A DNA stretch of 42,803 bases from Actinomortierella ambigua. Lineage: Eukaryota; Mortierellomycota; Mortierellomycetes; Mortierellales; Mortierellaceae. Positions 23,311-33,032 of this stretch are shown in pieces. Under the pieces are notes generated by a model. That model was given only the letters and a program-made list of their open reading frames with translations, was not told the DNA's origin and ran no database searches. Location: positions 1 to 42,803 of the forward strand of contig JAAAJB010000298.1 of the NCBI GenBank assembly GCA_016098155.1. Direction: 5' to 3'. A program made the translations under genes and the position numbers. How positions within the stretch are numbered: position 1 is the stretch's first letter; each line of letters starts with the position of its first letter.

Positions 23311-23455
23311 CGAGGGGTAAGGGAGGGGGTAAGGTAGTCCAAGTCTAGTAGGGTAGGGTAATATGAATATTATGGGTGGGCTGGAATAATATGGGTACTA
23401 TGGGCAGGGTAAGGGTATCATGGGTAGGGTATGGTATGGCATGGTAACGTTGGTA
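23311..23455 (+). repeat. Degenerate GGGTA-rich repeat
   Basis: The + strand has many imperfect copies of GGGTAAG, GGGTATC, GGGTAGG and ATGGGTA in about 145 nt. It is a loose, telomere-like G-rich array rather than a clean tandem repeat. Confidence 0.55.
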
Positions 23456-23559
23456 TTCGTTGTATCGTCATCCCTTTTCAGGGCGATCGATCGATCATTT
23501 TCAAATCAGCGCCGTGGCCGACTGATGGGCAGTGTACATGGTCTTTGGGAGTAAGAGAG

Positions 23560-23650
23560 TGAGAGAAAGAGAGAGGAGGAAAGAGCGAGCGAGCGAGCGA
23601 GCAAGACAGAGACAGAGATAGCGAGAGAGAGAGAGAGACAGCGTGTGTGA
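23560..23650. repeat. GA-rich simple sequence tract
   Basis: Mixed GAGAGA, GCGA and ACAGAG units on the + strand, probably several decayed microsatellites. Confidence 0.7.
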
Positions 23651-24123
23651 GGGATAAAAAAGAAAGGAGAGGCAAGAGAACTCTGGGTGGATGGGCAGTG
23701 CCCTCATCTCTTTTCTTAGCCATCCTTGTGAACAGCCCTCCTCCTCACCCCTGCGGTCTGTCAGTGTCCAAGTGATCCATCCCAGTTACTACCTTTTCTC
23801 GCCTACCGCACATGCTAGGAAAGGAAAAGCGCAGAGGACTTCAAAGAAACCGGTTCTCTCTTTTTCATACAAATATGATCCACCCCTCTCCCAACAGATC
23901 GACCAAAAACTCACACACACTCTCCAAACTTATCAGACCACTTTTTTGAAGCTCCTCTTCTATTTTTTTTTTTTTATCAGTTCCTCGTTTTCGTCCCTTT
24001 TTCTTTCATTCCTTTTATCCATTCATTCATTCATTCAACCTTTCTCTCTCCTCACCCCCTCCTCCTCCTTTCCCCCTCTCACCCCCTACCCTGTTGCGGA
24101 TTCAGTGATTGCGACAAACAACA

Positions 24124-25632
24124 ATGTCGGACGCAGTCATCGACACCCTCGACATTGCCATCCTTGGCGCCGTCTTTGTGGGTTCTGCCATCTACTGGTT
24201 CAAGGACAAGCTGCTAGGCAACAACAATGGCTCCAAGGCTACCGCACGCCAGCCCCTCGTGCCCCTGCAGAAGCCCAATGCCCCTGCCCTCAAGATGGGC
24301 AAGCCTGCCAAAAAGACCCGTGATTTCGTCCAAAAGATGAAGGACACTGTAAGTGCTACTCATTTCTGGGTTTGGAAAGTGCATGGTTCCCCTGATCGCC
24401 CTTGGTGCCCCCTTCCCTTCCTTCCATCCATCCTTTTTCCCTTCACTTTCCCCAAAGGGAGAGAAAGAAAACCACCTCTGCTTGCAGGACGGGTTGAAGG
24501 TGTAGTCTACCTTGCTTCTGCCGACCCGAGGCGAGGAACAGGGAATCAACACAAAGGAGACGACAACACAGCAGGGAAACAAACGATCAGATGCACAACA
24601 TCGTTGGCTCATTCCCCCTATTGACAAGAAAGGGACAACCTGAAATACACAAAGCTCACTTTGTGCTTTCATTCATGGAGCGATGGAAGCATTTCCAAAA
24701 AGGCTCACTGACAGCTATCCAGCAGTTTCTACAGCATATAGCTGGAAACGCCTGTTGGGGAGGTGCTATGCCTAGGTTTCCCATTTTTGGGAGAAACATA
24801 TGATATTCAGTGCGGCCCATCCCAAAAACAAGCTTTTACGTTTACTTTTGGGGGAAACGGGGCTTTTCTTGTCCACGTTCATTGTTGTTTGTTCACTTTG
24901 CCCAGAGAACTCACACGCAGGAATTCTTTCATTGTCTTCTCTTCTTATGCTCTCGACATACCTCTAGGACAAGACCATCATCTTTTTCTATGGATCGCAA
25001 ACAGGAACAGCCGATGACTATGCTGCCCGCCTCGCCAAGGAAGGCATGCAGCGCTACAACCTCAAGACTATGACCGCCGACCTCGAAGACTTTGACATGA
25101 ACCTGCTCGATACTATGCCCGGAGACTACCTTGCTGTCTTTGTTCTCGCCACCTATGGTGAGGGTGAGCCCACGGATAACGCTGCCGAGTTCTGGGAACT
25201 GCTTGTTGCTGGCGAGGAACTGCCCGAGTTTTCGCTTGGTGACTATGAGGACCCTGACAAGCCCCTGTCCAACCTGTCCTATGTTATGTTTGGTCTTGGC
25301 AACAGAACCTACGAGCACTACAACTCGGTCTGCCGTCGCGTTGATGAGCGCCTCACCACCCTCGGCGCCAAGCGCATTGGCGAGCGTGGCGAGGGTGATG
25401 ACGATGGTTCGCTTGAGGAGGACTTTTTGAGCTGGAAGGATGACATGTGGAAGGCTGTGTGTGATCACCTTGGCATCGACTACCTGACCGGCAGTGGCGG
25501 ACCTCGCCAGGCTACGTACAAGGTCATCGAGCACTCGGAAGCTGAAGTTCAAGAGTTTAAGAAGATTTACCATGGCGAGCACCAAGAGCCCAAGTTTATG
25601 CTCGGATCGTAAGTCTTGTTAAAGTGGATAGT

Positions 25633-25680
<48 letters not shown>

Positions 25681-27040
25681 AGGTACTCTCTTTACGATCA
25701 TTCTGCTTACAAACACATGTTTCTCCCTTTCTTTCCCCGATAGTCGCCCCACCTACGACGCCAAGAACCCTTATGCTGCCTCGATCCCCGTCTCCCGCGA
25801 ACTGTTCTCTGATGATGCTGGCCGCCACTGCCTGCACATGGAGGTCGACATTACTGGCTCTGGTATCAGCTACCAGGCTGGTGACCACGTTGCTGTCTGG
25901 CCCGTCAACGCCGAGAAGGAGGTTGAGAAGCTGGCCACTATCATGAACCTGACCGATAAGCTGGACTCTGTTCTCTCGATCGCCAACACGGACCCAACCT
26001 CGACCAAGCTGCCCTTCCCTGTTCCCACGACATACCGTACTATCCTGCGCAACTACATCGACATTACTGCTCCCCCATCGCGCGCCTTTGTTGGCCAGCT
26101 GACACCGTTTGCGCCCTCGGAAGAGTCTTCCAAGGTGTTTGGTGTGTATGGTCAGGACAAGGAAGCCTTCCGCATCAATGTTGCGGATGCGCGTCGTTCG
26201 CTTGCTGATTCGATTGAGAAGATTATTGGCGCTGGTCAAAAAATGGAGTTCCCGTTCGATCTGCTGATTGAGTCGGTCCCGCGTCTGCAGGCCCGCTACT
26301 ATTCGATCTCGTCCTCGGCCAAGGCTCACCCGACCTCGATCCACCTGACTGCCATCGTTCTCGAGTACCAGCCTGATGTGGCCCCCGATGAGACGATCTA
26401 TGGCTTGGCGACCAACTACCTGCACAACGTCCACGACCACATCAACGGCGAGAAGGTTTCCGCGATCAAGTATGAGATTTCTGGCCCCAAGGGCGGTCAC
26501 TTGGTGGGCGAGCGTGGCATCAAGGTGCCCGTCCATGTCCGTCACTCCAACTTTAAGCTGCCCCGCAACTCTGCTCTGCCCGTGATTATGATTGGCCCCG
26601 GTACCGGTGTGGCACCCTTCCGCGGCTTTATGCAGGAGCGTGCTGTCGATGCAAAGAATGGCAAGAAGGTTGGCGAGACGGTCTTGTTTTTCGGATGCCG
26701 TCGTGAGGACCAGGACTATATGTACAAGGACGAGTGGCCAGAGCTGACCAAGGATATTCCAGGAGCACAGATCATCACAGCGTTCTCGCGTCAACCGGGC
26801 CAGCCCAAGACGTATGTCCAGCACCGCATGACCGAACACAAGGAGTTAATCTGGGACTTGATCCACAACAAGGGCGGTTACTTTTATGTTTGCGGCGATG
26901 CCAAGAACATGGCGCGCGAGGTCAACTCGAAGCTGGTCGAGATTGCCGTGGCATGCGGTGGCTTGACCGAGGAGAAGGCAACCACCTATGTCAAGGAGCT
27001 CCGATCCCGTGGTCGCTATGAGGAGGATGTCTGGTCGTAA
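24124..27040 (+). CDS. NADPH-cytochrome P450 reductase (three exons)
   Basis: Passes electrons from NADPH through FAD and FMN to cytochromes P450 on the ER membrane, serving sterol and secondary metabolism. Exons 24124-24348, 24968-25608 and 25744-27040 give 720 aa, the usual size. Introns are 619 nt (GTAAGT...CTCTAG) and 135 nt (GTAAGT...GATAG). The N-terminus has a membrane anchor (about 10-27). The flavodoxin part starts with the FMN-binding GSQTGTA (84-90) and contains ATYGEGEPTDNA and FGLGNRTYEHYN. The reductase part has RYYSISSS for FAD and GPGTGVAPFRGF and FFGCRR for NADPH, and ends in the conserved tryptophan two residues from the C-terminus (DVWS). The start follows an A-rich leader (CAAACAACAATG). 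A (GA)n tract fills much of intron 2. Orthologues are usually called NCP1 or CPR. Confidence 0.96.
24349..24967 (+). other. Long first intron of P450 reductase
   Basis: A 619-nt intron between anchor and FMN domain, two to eight times longer than the other introns in the window. Phase 0. It contains no coding segment or RNA gene that I recognise. Confidence 0.85.
25633..25680. repeat. (GA)n microsatellite in reductase intron 2
   Basis: GA dinucleotides interrupted once by AAA, occupying over a third of the 135-nt intron. Confidence 0.9.
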
Positions 27041-28138
27041 AGATTGTCTCTTTAGCAATTGGAGGCTTTTACCAACCAAGCCTAACGGGATTCCCAAGCC
27101 TCCTTTTATTTTTTCTCATCCTTTTTTTCGTGCCTTTGTTGTATTTGTTTGTTTTGATTCCCCATCCTCTCCTTGTTTTCATTTTTTGTTCTGTTTCGTT
27201 CATTTGCAACCATAGACATCACACTGTGGGTCTTGAAGTAAGAGTGTTTGGTAAAACTGTGTAATAAACCATCCCTCGATTTGCTTCCCCACTGTAGCCA
27301 CAATGGCAGCCTTTTGTGTTGTGATGTGTGCGTCTGTTCCTCTCCGCTGGCTCAAGAATTTCTCCGCACCACACGGAAAAATAAAAGGTAAGCAAGTACT
27401 CTTTTTCTTTTTACATGCACTCTTGAATTCACATGGGGACTTTATTACAGCAAGAGGTAGAGATGATGAACAAATATTGAGATTACAGGTACTTCGTAAG
27501 AACCCGTCCACGCACGCCCTGGGTGTGTGGGGATCGTCTTGGCTCTGCTGATGAAAACCCAGCACATCTACTTTTCTGATCTACCCTATGCCACACCCTG
27601 CCTCCCACCTCTCATAAGCTACCATCAAATAACAGAGGCTGACACGTGGGAATTTTTTTTGTATGCTTCTTTTAGGGTCCACCCGACGACACAAAAGAAA
27701 AAAGACGGGCAAATCAACCGCCGCGTGGGAGATAGGGCAGGAAAGGCGACTATGAATCTCCCAAAAAAATCGATGTATGGGTCACATTACAAAGGTACAT
27801 CCTCACTACACCACGTACACTAGGGTAATAGTCTCAATCGAGCCGGGACGGTTGATCAAGGAGACGAATATAGATGGTCGATAGAAAATGGTTGAGCCGG
27901 TGACGTCCAATCACTCGTCATCAAACGAACGCTGGATTTTGTCACAACACGGGCTATCCTGGACTCTAGGACATGGAGAGTGATGTTCTTGAGTGCTTTG
28001 GCTCATAGATAAAGAGCATGAAACAGACATATCCCCTCTCCCTCTAGTGCGGGAGATGTCTTTTCTCGTGACATCTGCGAGTCAAGTTGTGCAAGCCGAT
28101 AGTCCTAGCACACACCACCAAAGATGTCCATCCTTTAC

Positions 28139-28180
28139 CTCCCTCTCCCTCTCCCTCTCCCTCTCCCTCTCCCTCTCCCC
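28139..28180. repeat. (CTCCCT)n hexanucleotide repeat
   Basis: About seven hexamer units on the + strand, directly left of the long palindrome. Confidence 0.9.
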
Positions 28181-28200
28181 TCCCCTCACCCTGTGGGAGC

Positions 28201-28388
28201 TTTTTGAAACTTTTCGAAGACAATGTACTAAACCGGAGGAGAATGAGTCAATGTGGAAAATGATGAAGTGTCTCTAGCACTTGGGCATGGTCATTGATGC
28301 TCAAAGGCTAGATATACTGAATCATTTTCCACATTCATCTGCATTTTCCCCCGGCTTAGTTCATTGTTCTTTGAAAAGTTTTATTTCT
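28201..28388. repeat. Imperfect ~190-nt palindrome (candidate hairpin RNA or foldback element)
   Basis: The two halves are imperfect reverse complements around a centre at about 28292.5. Matching arms include AATGTGGAAAATGAT (28250-28264) against its exact complement at 28321-28335, and CAATGTACTAAACCGG (28221-28236) against a copy at about 28350-28366 with two mismatches. Pairing continues inward (TCTAGC, CTT, GCAT blocks) almost to the centre and outward to a GAAACTTTTC/GAAAAGTTTTATTTC pair. If transcribed, it would fold into one long stem. No coding frame. Confidence 0.75.
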
Positions 28389-29531
28389 TGAACACTATCT
28401 GATGTAGCATCACTCACTCACACACTCTCTGGCCTCTCCTTTCTCCACCAACCTCGTTGTGGGCCTGGTGTAGAAGACTTGCCCGCACGGACCAACAATA
28501 CTCCCAAGGTAGCTCGCCCATGGAGCCACCAGAGGGAATGTCATCCATCTACTCCTTGACGGGACTATGTACGCCGAAAGGGAGGAGGGGGTTACACGAC
28601 CACAAACCACCAAGGCCCGTAGAATGGTGGCTCACGAGAGCTCTCACCTCCAAACTGCGATATTACCATCCTGGATTGTTCCATTGTATATGAGATAATG
28701 CATGGTGGATGCAGAGATCTCGGATATGCATGGATCGTGAGGATAGTAAATTGAAAAAAAACAAACATTTTTTATTATTTGGCGTGTACGTTTCTGTCCG
28801 AGAACGGGCCTTCTTTGCCATGTGGTGCCTGAAAATAGAGCTCATGAGACGCGGGAAGACATAGATGGCCTCTGAGACTGCCAAGCAAGTTCCCTGGATG
28901 ATTTAGAGGATGGGTGAGAGGGCTCTGGTAACCAGAGACTGTGTGAAAGTGAACACATGAGCAATGGATGTGCACACACGCTCTCTCACACACAAGAACA
29001 CATACACATACACACAATTTGTGGTATGTAGAACACAACCAACGGCCACAGTCAAATATAAAGTGGTGACAAAAAAAATGTCCCCAGTACGTACTACGGG
29101 CGGAACGGATTTTCGTGTGAACACATTACTGTATGTGGTGCATGCGCGCTCCAATTAGTACTTTTATTTTTTTTTCCTATCATCATTCCATCTTTTCCCT
29201 TCCCTGTCACTCGATCATTCATAGTCATATGCCTCAAGTTGGTTGCGCCCAATCACACTCTAAAATCCGAGAAAAATGTTCTCAGGCCGGCCAAATTCCT
29301 CCAAAGGGCTCACCATGGAAATCGTACCCCTATCCATGCAAGAACATGCTATCAAGACTTTTGAGTGACAATAAAAAAAACAATCGGGATTCGGCTCTTG
29401 TTGGATCGAATCTGGAGCTTGGCAATCTTTGAGCACAGAGGAGTGTGAATCTCTTTATTGAAGCGGGTTGATGGTAAAAAAAAAAAAGTAGTAAAGGAAA
29501 CAAATGAGCGCTCCTTAGGTTCATATTAGTG

Positions 29532-29553
29532 CCATACTATCTACGATAGTATG
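29532..29553. repeat. Short perfect hairpin
   Basis: CATACTATC and GATAGTATG are exact complements separated by TAC. A nine-pair stem with no following T run, so not an obvious terminator. Confidence 0.6.
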
Positions 29554-30504
29554 CAGCACAATACGTATTTTGACGTTGGGATGATGGGACAGTTGCACCT
29601 CTAGATCAAAATGAATCACCCAAAGAAATGGCTGCGGAAGGCTTTGGATACTATTTTTGGGGAGCGCAAGAGAAGACTTTACCATGGATGCGTTTTCAAA
29701 ACGGGACCCTCACCTCCCCTGCCCTCTTTGCGGCTAGAAAGGTACGACTAGTCGACTAGTACTGTACTTTCGACATGGATACGGAGTTTACTAGAACGCA
29801 ATTTAGAGAAAGAGTGCAATTAGTCTCGGCTGCTCTCATGCCCCATCATCGTCATCGTCTTTGTCCACGCCATGATTTGGATGGTGAGGGAAACTAGGTA
29901 TATGGCCCATTTGGTTGGTTGCGGGTTACAGTGCAGTATGGCGCTGTACTCTGTTCTGGCCCCTTTGATCCAGCAGAGGAGTGATGGTCCACTTCATCAT
30001 CAGTGTCACCTACCTGCAGCTTGGGTCCTAGGTCTGATAGGATCGAGGAAAAAAAGGAAGGGAACTGGCTCTCATCCACCCCCTTGAACACAATAGCGTG
30101 CATGCTTTCTTTCTTGCATTGGCGGGGTTGTGTTGAAAAGGTTGCAGGGGAACGGTCTTTTTTTTTTTTTTTAGTGTCGGTTGAACACGAATTTGGGCGA
30201 AAGGGGGAGGGAACAAAAGTGGTGCGACCATGAATGGACGAGCAAGTTTGTTGTTTTCGTTGGACACAAAGTGGAGGGGGAGGACAAGGTCTTGCATGGG
30301 TTTTGGGTGTTTCTGCCTGACCTGAATTGCCTCTTGTTTTTTTTCCCGCCTACAATTCCCTCCTTTTTCTTTGTGTTCCTTTTCTTTAGTGTCTCTCCCG
30401 CCTCTCTCTCTCCCTCTCCCCTCCTCCGTTCCCTCCAAACCCAAAGAATTTTTTCACCTTCCCCCCACAGATTTTTTTTTTCACCGCGTTTCGATCCAGC
30501 AGGG

Positions 30505-30536
30505 ATGAGTGACCATCAAACGGGCAGTTCGCTTGC
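30505..30536 (+). other. Possible orphan first coding exon
   Basis: After a pyrimidine-rich, leader-like stretch, an ATG opens MSDHQTGSSL and runs into a consensus donor GTAAGC at 30537. The donor lies in a perfect hairpin, TCGCTTGC-GTAA-GCAAGCGA (30529-30548). No convincing downstream exon was found; an acceptor TTTCAG near 30740 would give only a short open frame. It is out of phase with K5 exon 2, so it is not the K5 start. Confidence 0.18.
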
Positions 30537-32698
30537 GTAAGCAAGCGAGGCAACAAATGTCGGTGCGTCTCTTTTTGTCTGGATAGTACGGTCGATCAAA
30601 GAGCGGAGAGGTAGTGCTCGCATGTGGACTGAGCGTATTCTGTCCCTCAACAAAAAGTCTTTCCCTCCCTTTTTAGGGAACCGTCGACTGCTCACATGGA
30701 AACTGCGTGTCTTGAATGTACATACTTGAGAACATATTTCAGGCTGTTGGATCACCGAGATGAGGTTTGAAAAATAAAAAAAAATAAGATGGAGGGAAAA
30801 AGACGGGAGAGGGAGAGAGGGGAGGGGGGGATAAAAGAAACATGTTGCTGCTGCTGCTGCTGCTGCATGTCACCATTGCTGTATTAGAACCTTCTTTTTG
30901 TCCGTTTACTTTGCCATGCCCTGCTGTCGGATTCAAGCAAATATTTTGGAACTGTACGTAGCCGCCATGCTCAGGAGCCATTTAAATTACCCAGAACAAA
31001 CACATGTATGTAGGATCTCGCATGGCCAACTGAAACCACGACATGCATGCATTTCAAATTGAAAAAAAGAAAGAAGAACAACGAATCGAAGCGGAGACGA
31101 GGATGGATGAATGCTTGGTTGGTTGTGGCGCAGATAGGACATGATCGAGGACCGCCCCGCCCCCAATCCCCTCGCTCCCTGCTTCAGGCACACATGACAT
31201 GACGCCTTTGCGTCCAACCGTCTTTTCCATAGACGGGTTCCTGAAAGGAGCAGCGATGTGTATGCACGGCCCCCTCTCCCTTCCCCTCCCTCTCGATCAG
31301 GGACGAATCAGAAGGCGTCGATAGCCTGGGGAACTTTCCATACATGACAATGCTGCTTGTCTGACCCCATTCCATCCAGCTACCTCCTTTGTCTAGCGGC
31401 TTTTAGACAGGTTATCTCAACATGCGACATGCGATGAGTAATGCGTAAACACTGGCGGCGTATAGTGTAGAACATTTTTTTTTTGCAGGATTCGACATCA
31501 ACAACACACAACAACAAGAGGTCTGGGCGTCAAGTCCAGAGGAGAGGAAGAAGGGAGGGAGAGAGAGGGGGGGGGTGAAGCGTGAAGCTCGCGTCGACAA
31601 AACAGAAAAAGGGGAGCAAAAGGGAGAAAGTGGGTCGACAACAACAGAAGATACACGCGCCATTGCTGAGAACAAACCAAGACGATGTTGTCTTCTCTCT
31701 CTCTTTTTTGCAACCACGCCATTTCTGCACGTCAAAAATATCCGAGCCCGATGTCGATGATAGCGTATTGTGGAGTCAGTCAGATAGTCAGTCAGTCAGT
31801 CAGGCCCAGTCAGACCAGCAAGAATTCGTAAAGCGAGCAATGAGCGATTCTGCTCGCTCTGCTCTCACAAAAAAAAACACACACACACACACAAATCAAC
31901 AACAAAACAACAACAACAACAGTAGCAGCACCACACGCTGTTCTAGGTAGAACGTGAGTGGGGCCCTTGTCCTGAAAAAATCAAGGTACAGTGTACTCCC
32001 CCTCTCTCGCCCGCTGCAATTTGCAGACAAATTTGAGGTGGCCCAACCCATTCACTCCTCTCTCCATCGCTCACTGCTATCTTTAGAGTGTCACGTTAGG
32101 TGGAGGGGGGGGAGAGTTGAATGCTTGGCTGGTTGTCTGCATGCCTGCTTGACAGACCAGAGCTCCATTGCTGCTGCGATGGGGCAAAAGGGGGGGGAGG
32201 GAGGGGGCGAATGTTGTTGACAATGCCCTGCATAAACATCCGGGGCGCAGTGGGCCGAGAAAGGGAAGGAGCGAGACAGAATGGCGGGAAGCACAAGCGA
32301 AGGGATGGAGGGGGGGATGGAAGAGGGGCGATTGCGGAGGGGTGGGAAGGTGGTGTAGTGTCAAACCGTTTGTTTGCGTGAACACAAGAAAGAGAGGGAA
32401 AAGAGAGAGGAAGAGAGTGAGAGTGAGAGTGAGTGAGTGCGAGGATGTAGTTGGACAGACAGACAGACATTCAGAAAGAGAGATGCGCGCGTCTTTAGCC
32501 CTTGGCTTAGAGATGGATGTCTCGACCCGGCCAAAGGTGCACCTGTACACACGCAACACACACACACACACATTCACTCCACCACTACCATGCACATCCA
32601 CTACTAAAGAGGATGTCTGCTTACTCTCTTCACTTTCTTTCTTCCCCCCCCCTTCCCCTGCCTGCCAAAAAAGAAAAAAAAAAAGCGACCGGCAAACG

Positions 32699-32705
32699 TA
32701 TATAT
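32699..32705 (+). promoter_or_regulatory. TATA-like element upstream of K5
   Basis: TATATAT about 330 nt before the proposed K5 ATG, followed by a long pyrimidine-rich leader typical of the starts of other genes here. Tentative. Confidence 0.3.
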
Positions 32706-33032
32706 CCCCTGGACTTCTCCTCCCCCCCTTTTTTTCTTTCCTTCTTCTTCTTCTCTCAATTAAAGAGAGAATGTACCTTTTTCTTCTTCTTCTTTGACCT
32801 TTTCCACTCAAGCTCACCTTTGCAACTCTCTTTTCATTCCTTCTCTTCAATTACCTTCATCTCTGATCGCTGCATCTCTCATTTCTCTTCTCCATTCACT
32901 TCTCCATTCAACAACTCTTGCTCACTCCCACTCCAATACTCTTCGATTTGGTCTGGTCTTACCTGCCTCCGCCTCCACCTCCACCTCCACCGCCACCCTC
33001 AATCTCTCCCTCTCCCCCTCTCTCTTTCCCCA

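Larger units (their letters stand above)
22214..24123. other. Divergent spacer between the Pro/Gln-rich gene and P450 reductase
   Basis: 1.9 kb with the two outward promoters. It holds a GT/GA-rich stretch (about 22387-22436), a degenerate GGGTA-rich stretch (about 23311-23455), a GA-rich tract (about 23560-23650), pyrimidine tracts and an (ATTC)5 run near 24018-24038 just before the reductase ATG. No coding segment recognised. Confidence 0.55.
27041..33032. other. Long intergenic region between P450 reductase and K5
   Basis: About 6 kb without a recognisable gene. The left end has an AATAAA at 27263-27268 that may serve the reductase. It contains microsatellites (CTCCCT at 28139-28180, CTG near 30844-30867, GTCA near 31775-31803, CA near 32558-32573), a ~190-nt imperfect palindrome (28201-28388), short perfect hairpins, and long pyrimidine tracts leading to K5. 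Open frames are low-complexity or overlap on both strands. One short exon-like start with a splice donor is noted at 30505-30536. Confidence 0.5.

Noticed and set aside
25619..26839. 406-codon minus-strand open frame across P450 reductase
   Set aside because: Antisense shadow of the third reductase exon, ending in the GA-repeat intron.
29745..29762. Palindrome ACTAGTCGACTAGT
   Set aside because: A short self-complementary string of overlapping restriction-like hexamers; no partner copy or context suggests a function.
32083..32850. 255-codon minus-strand open frame upstream of K5
   Set aside because: Its sequence is mostly Ser/Leu/Pro runs from simple pyrimidine or purine tracts, with no domain and overlapping frames on the other strand.
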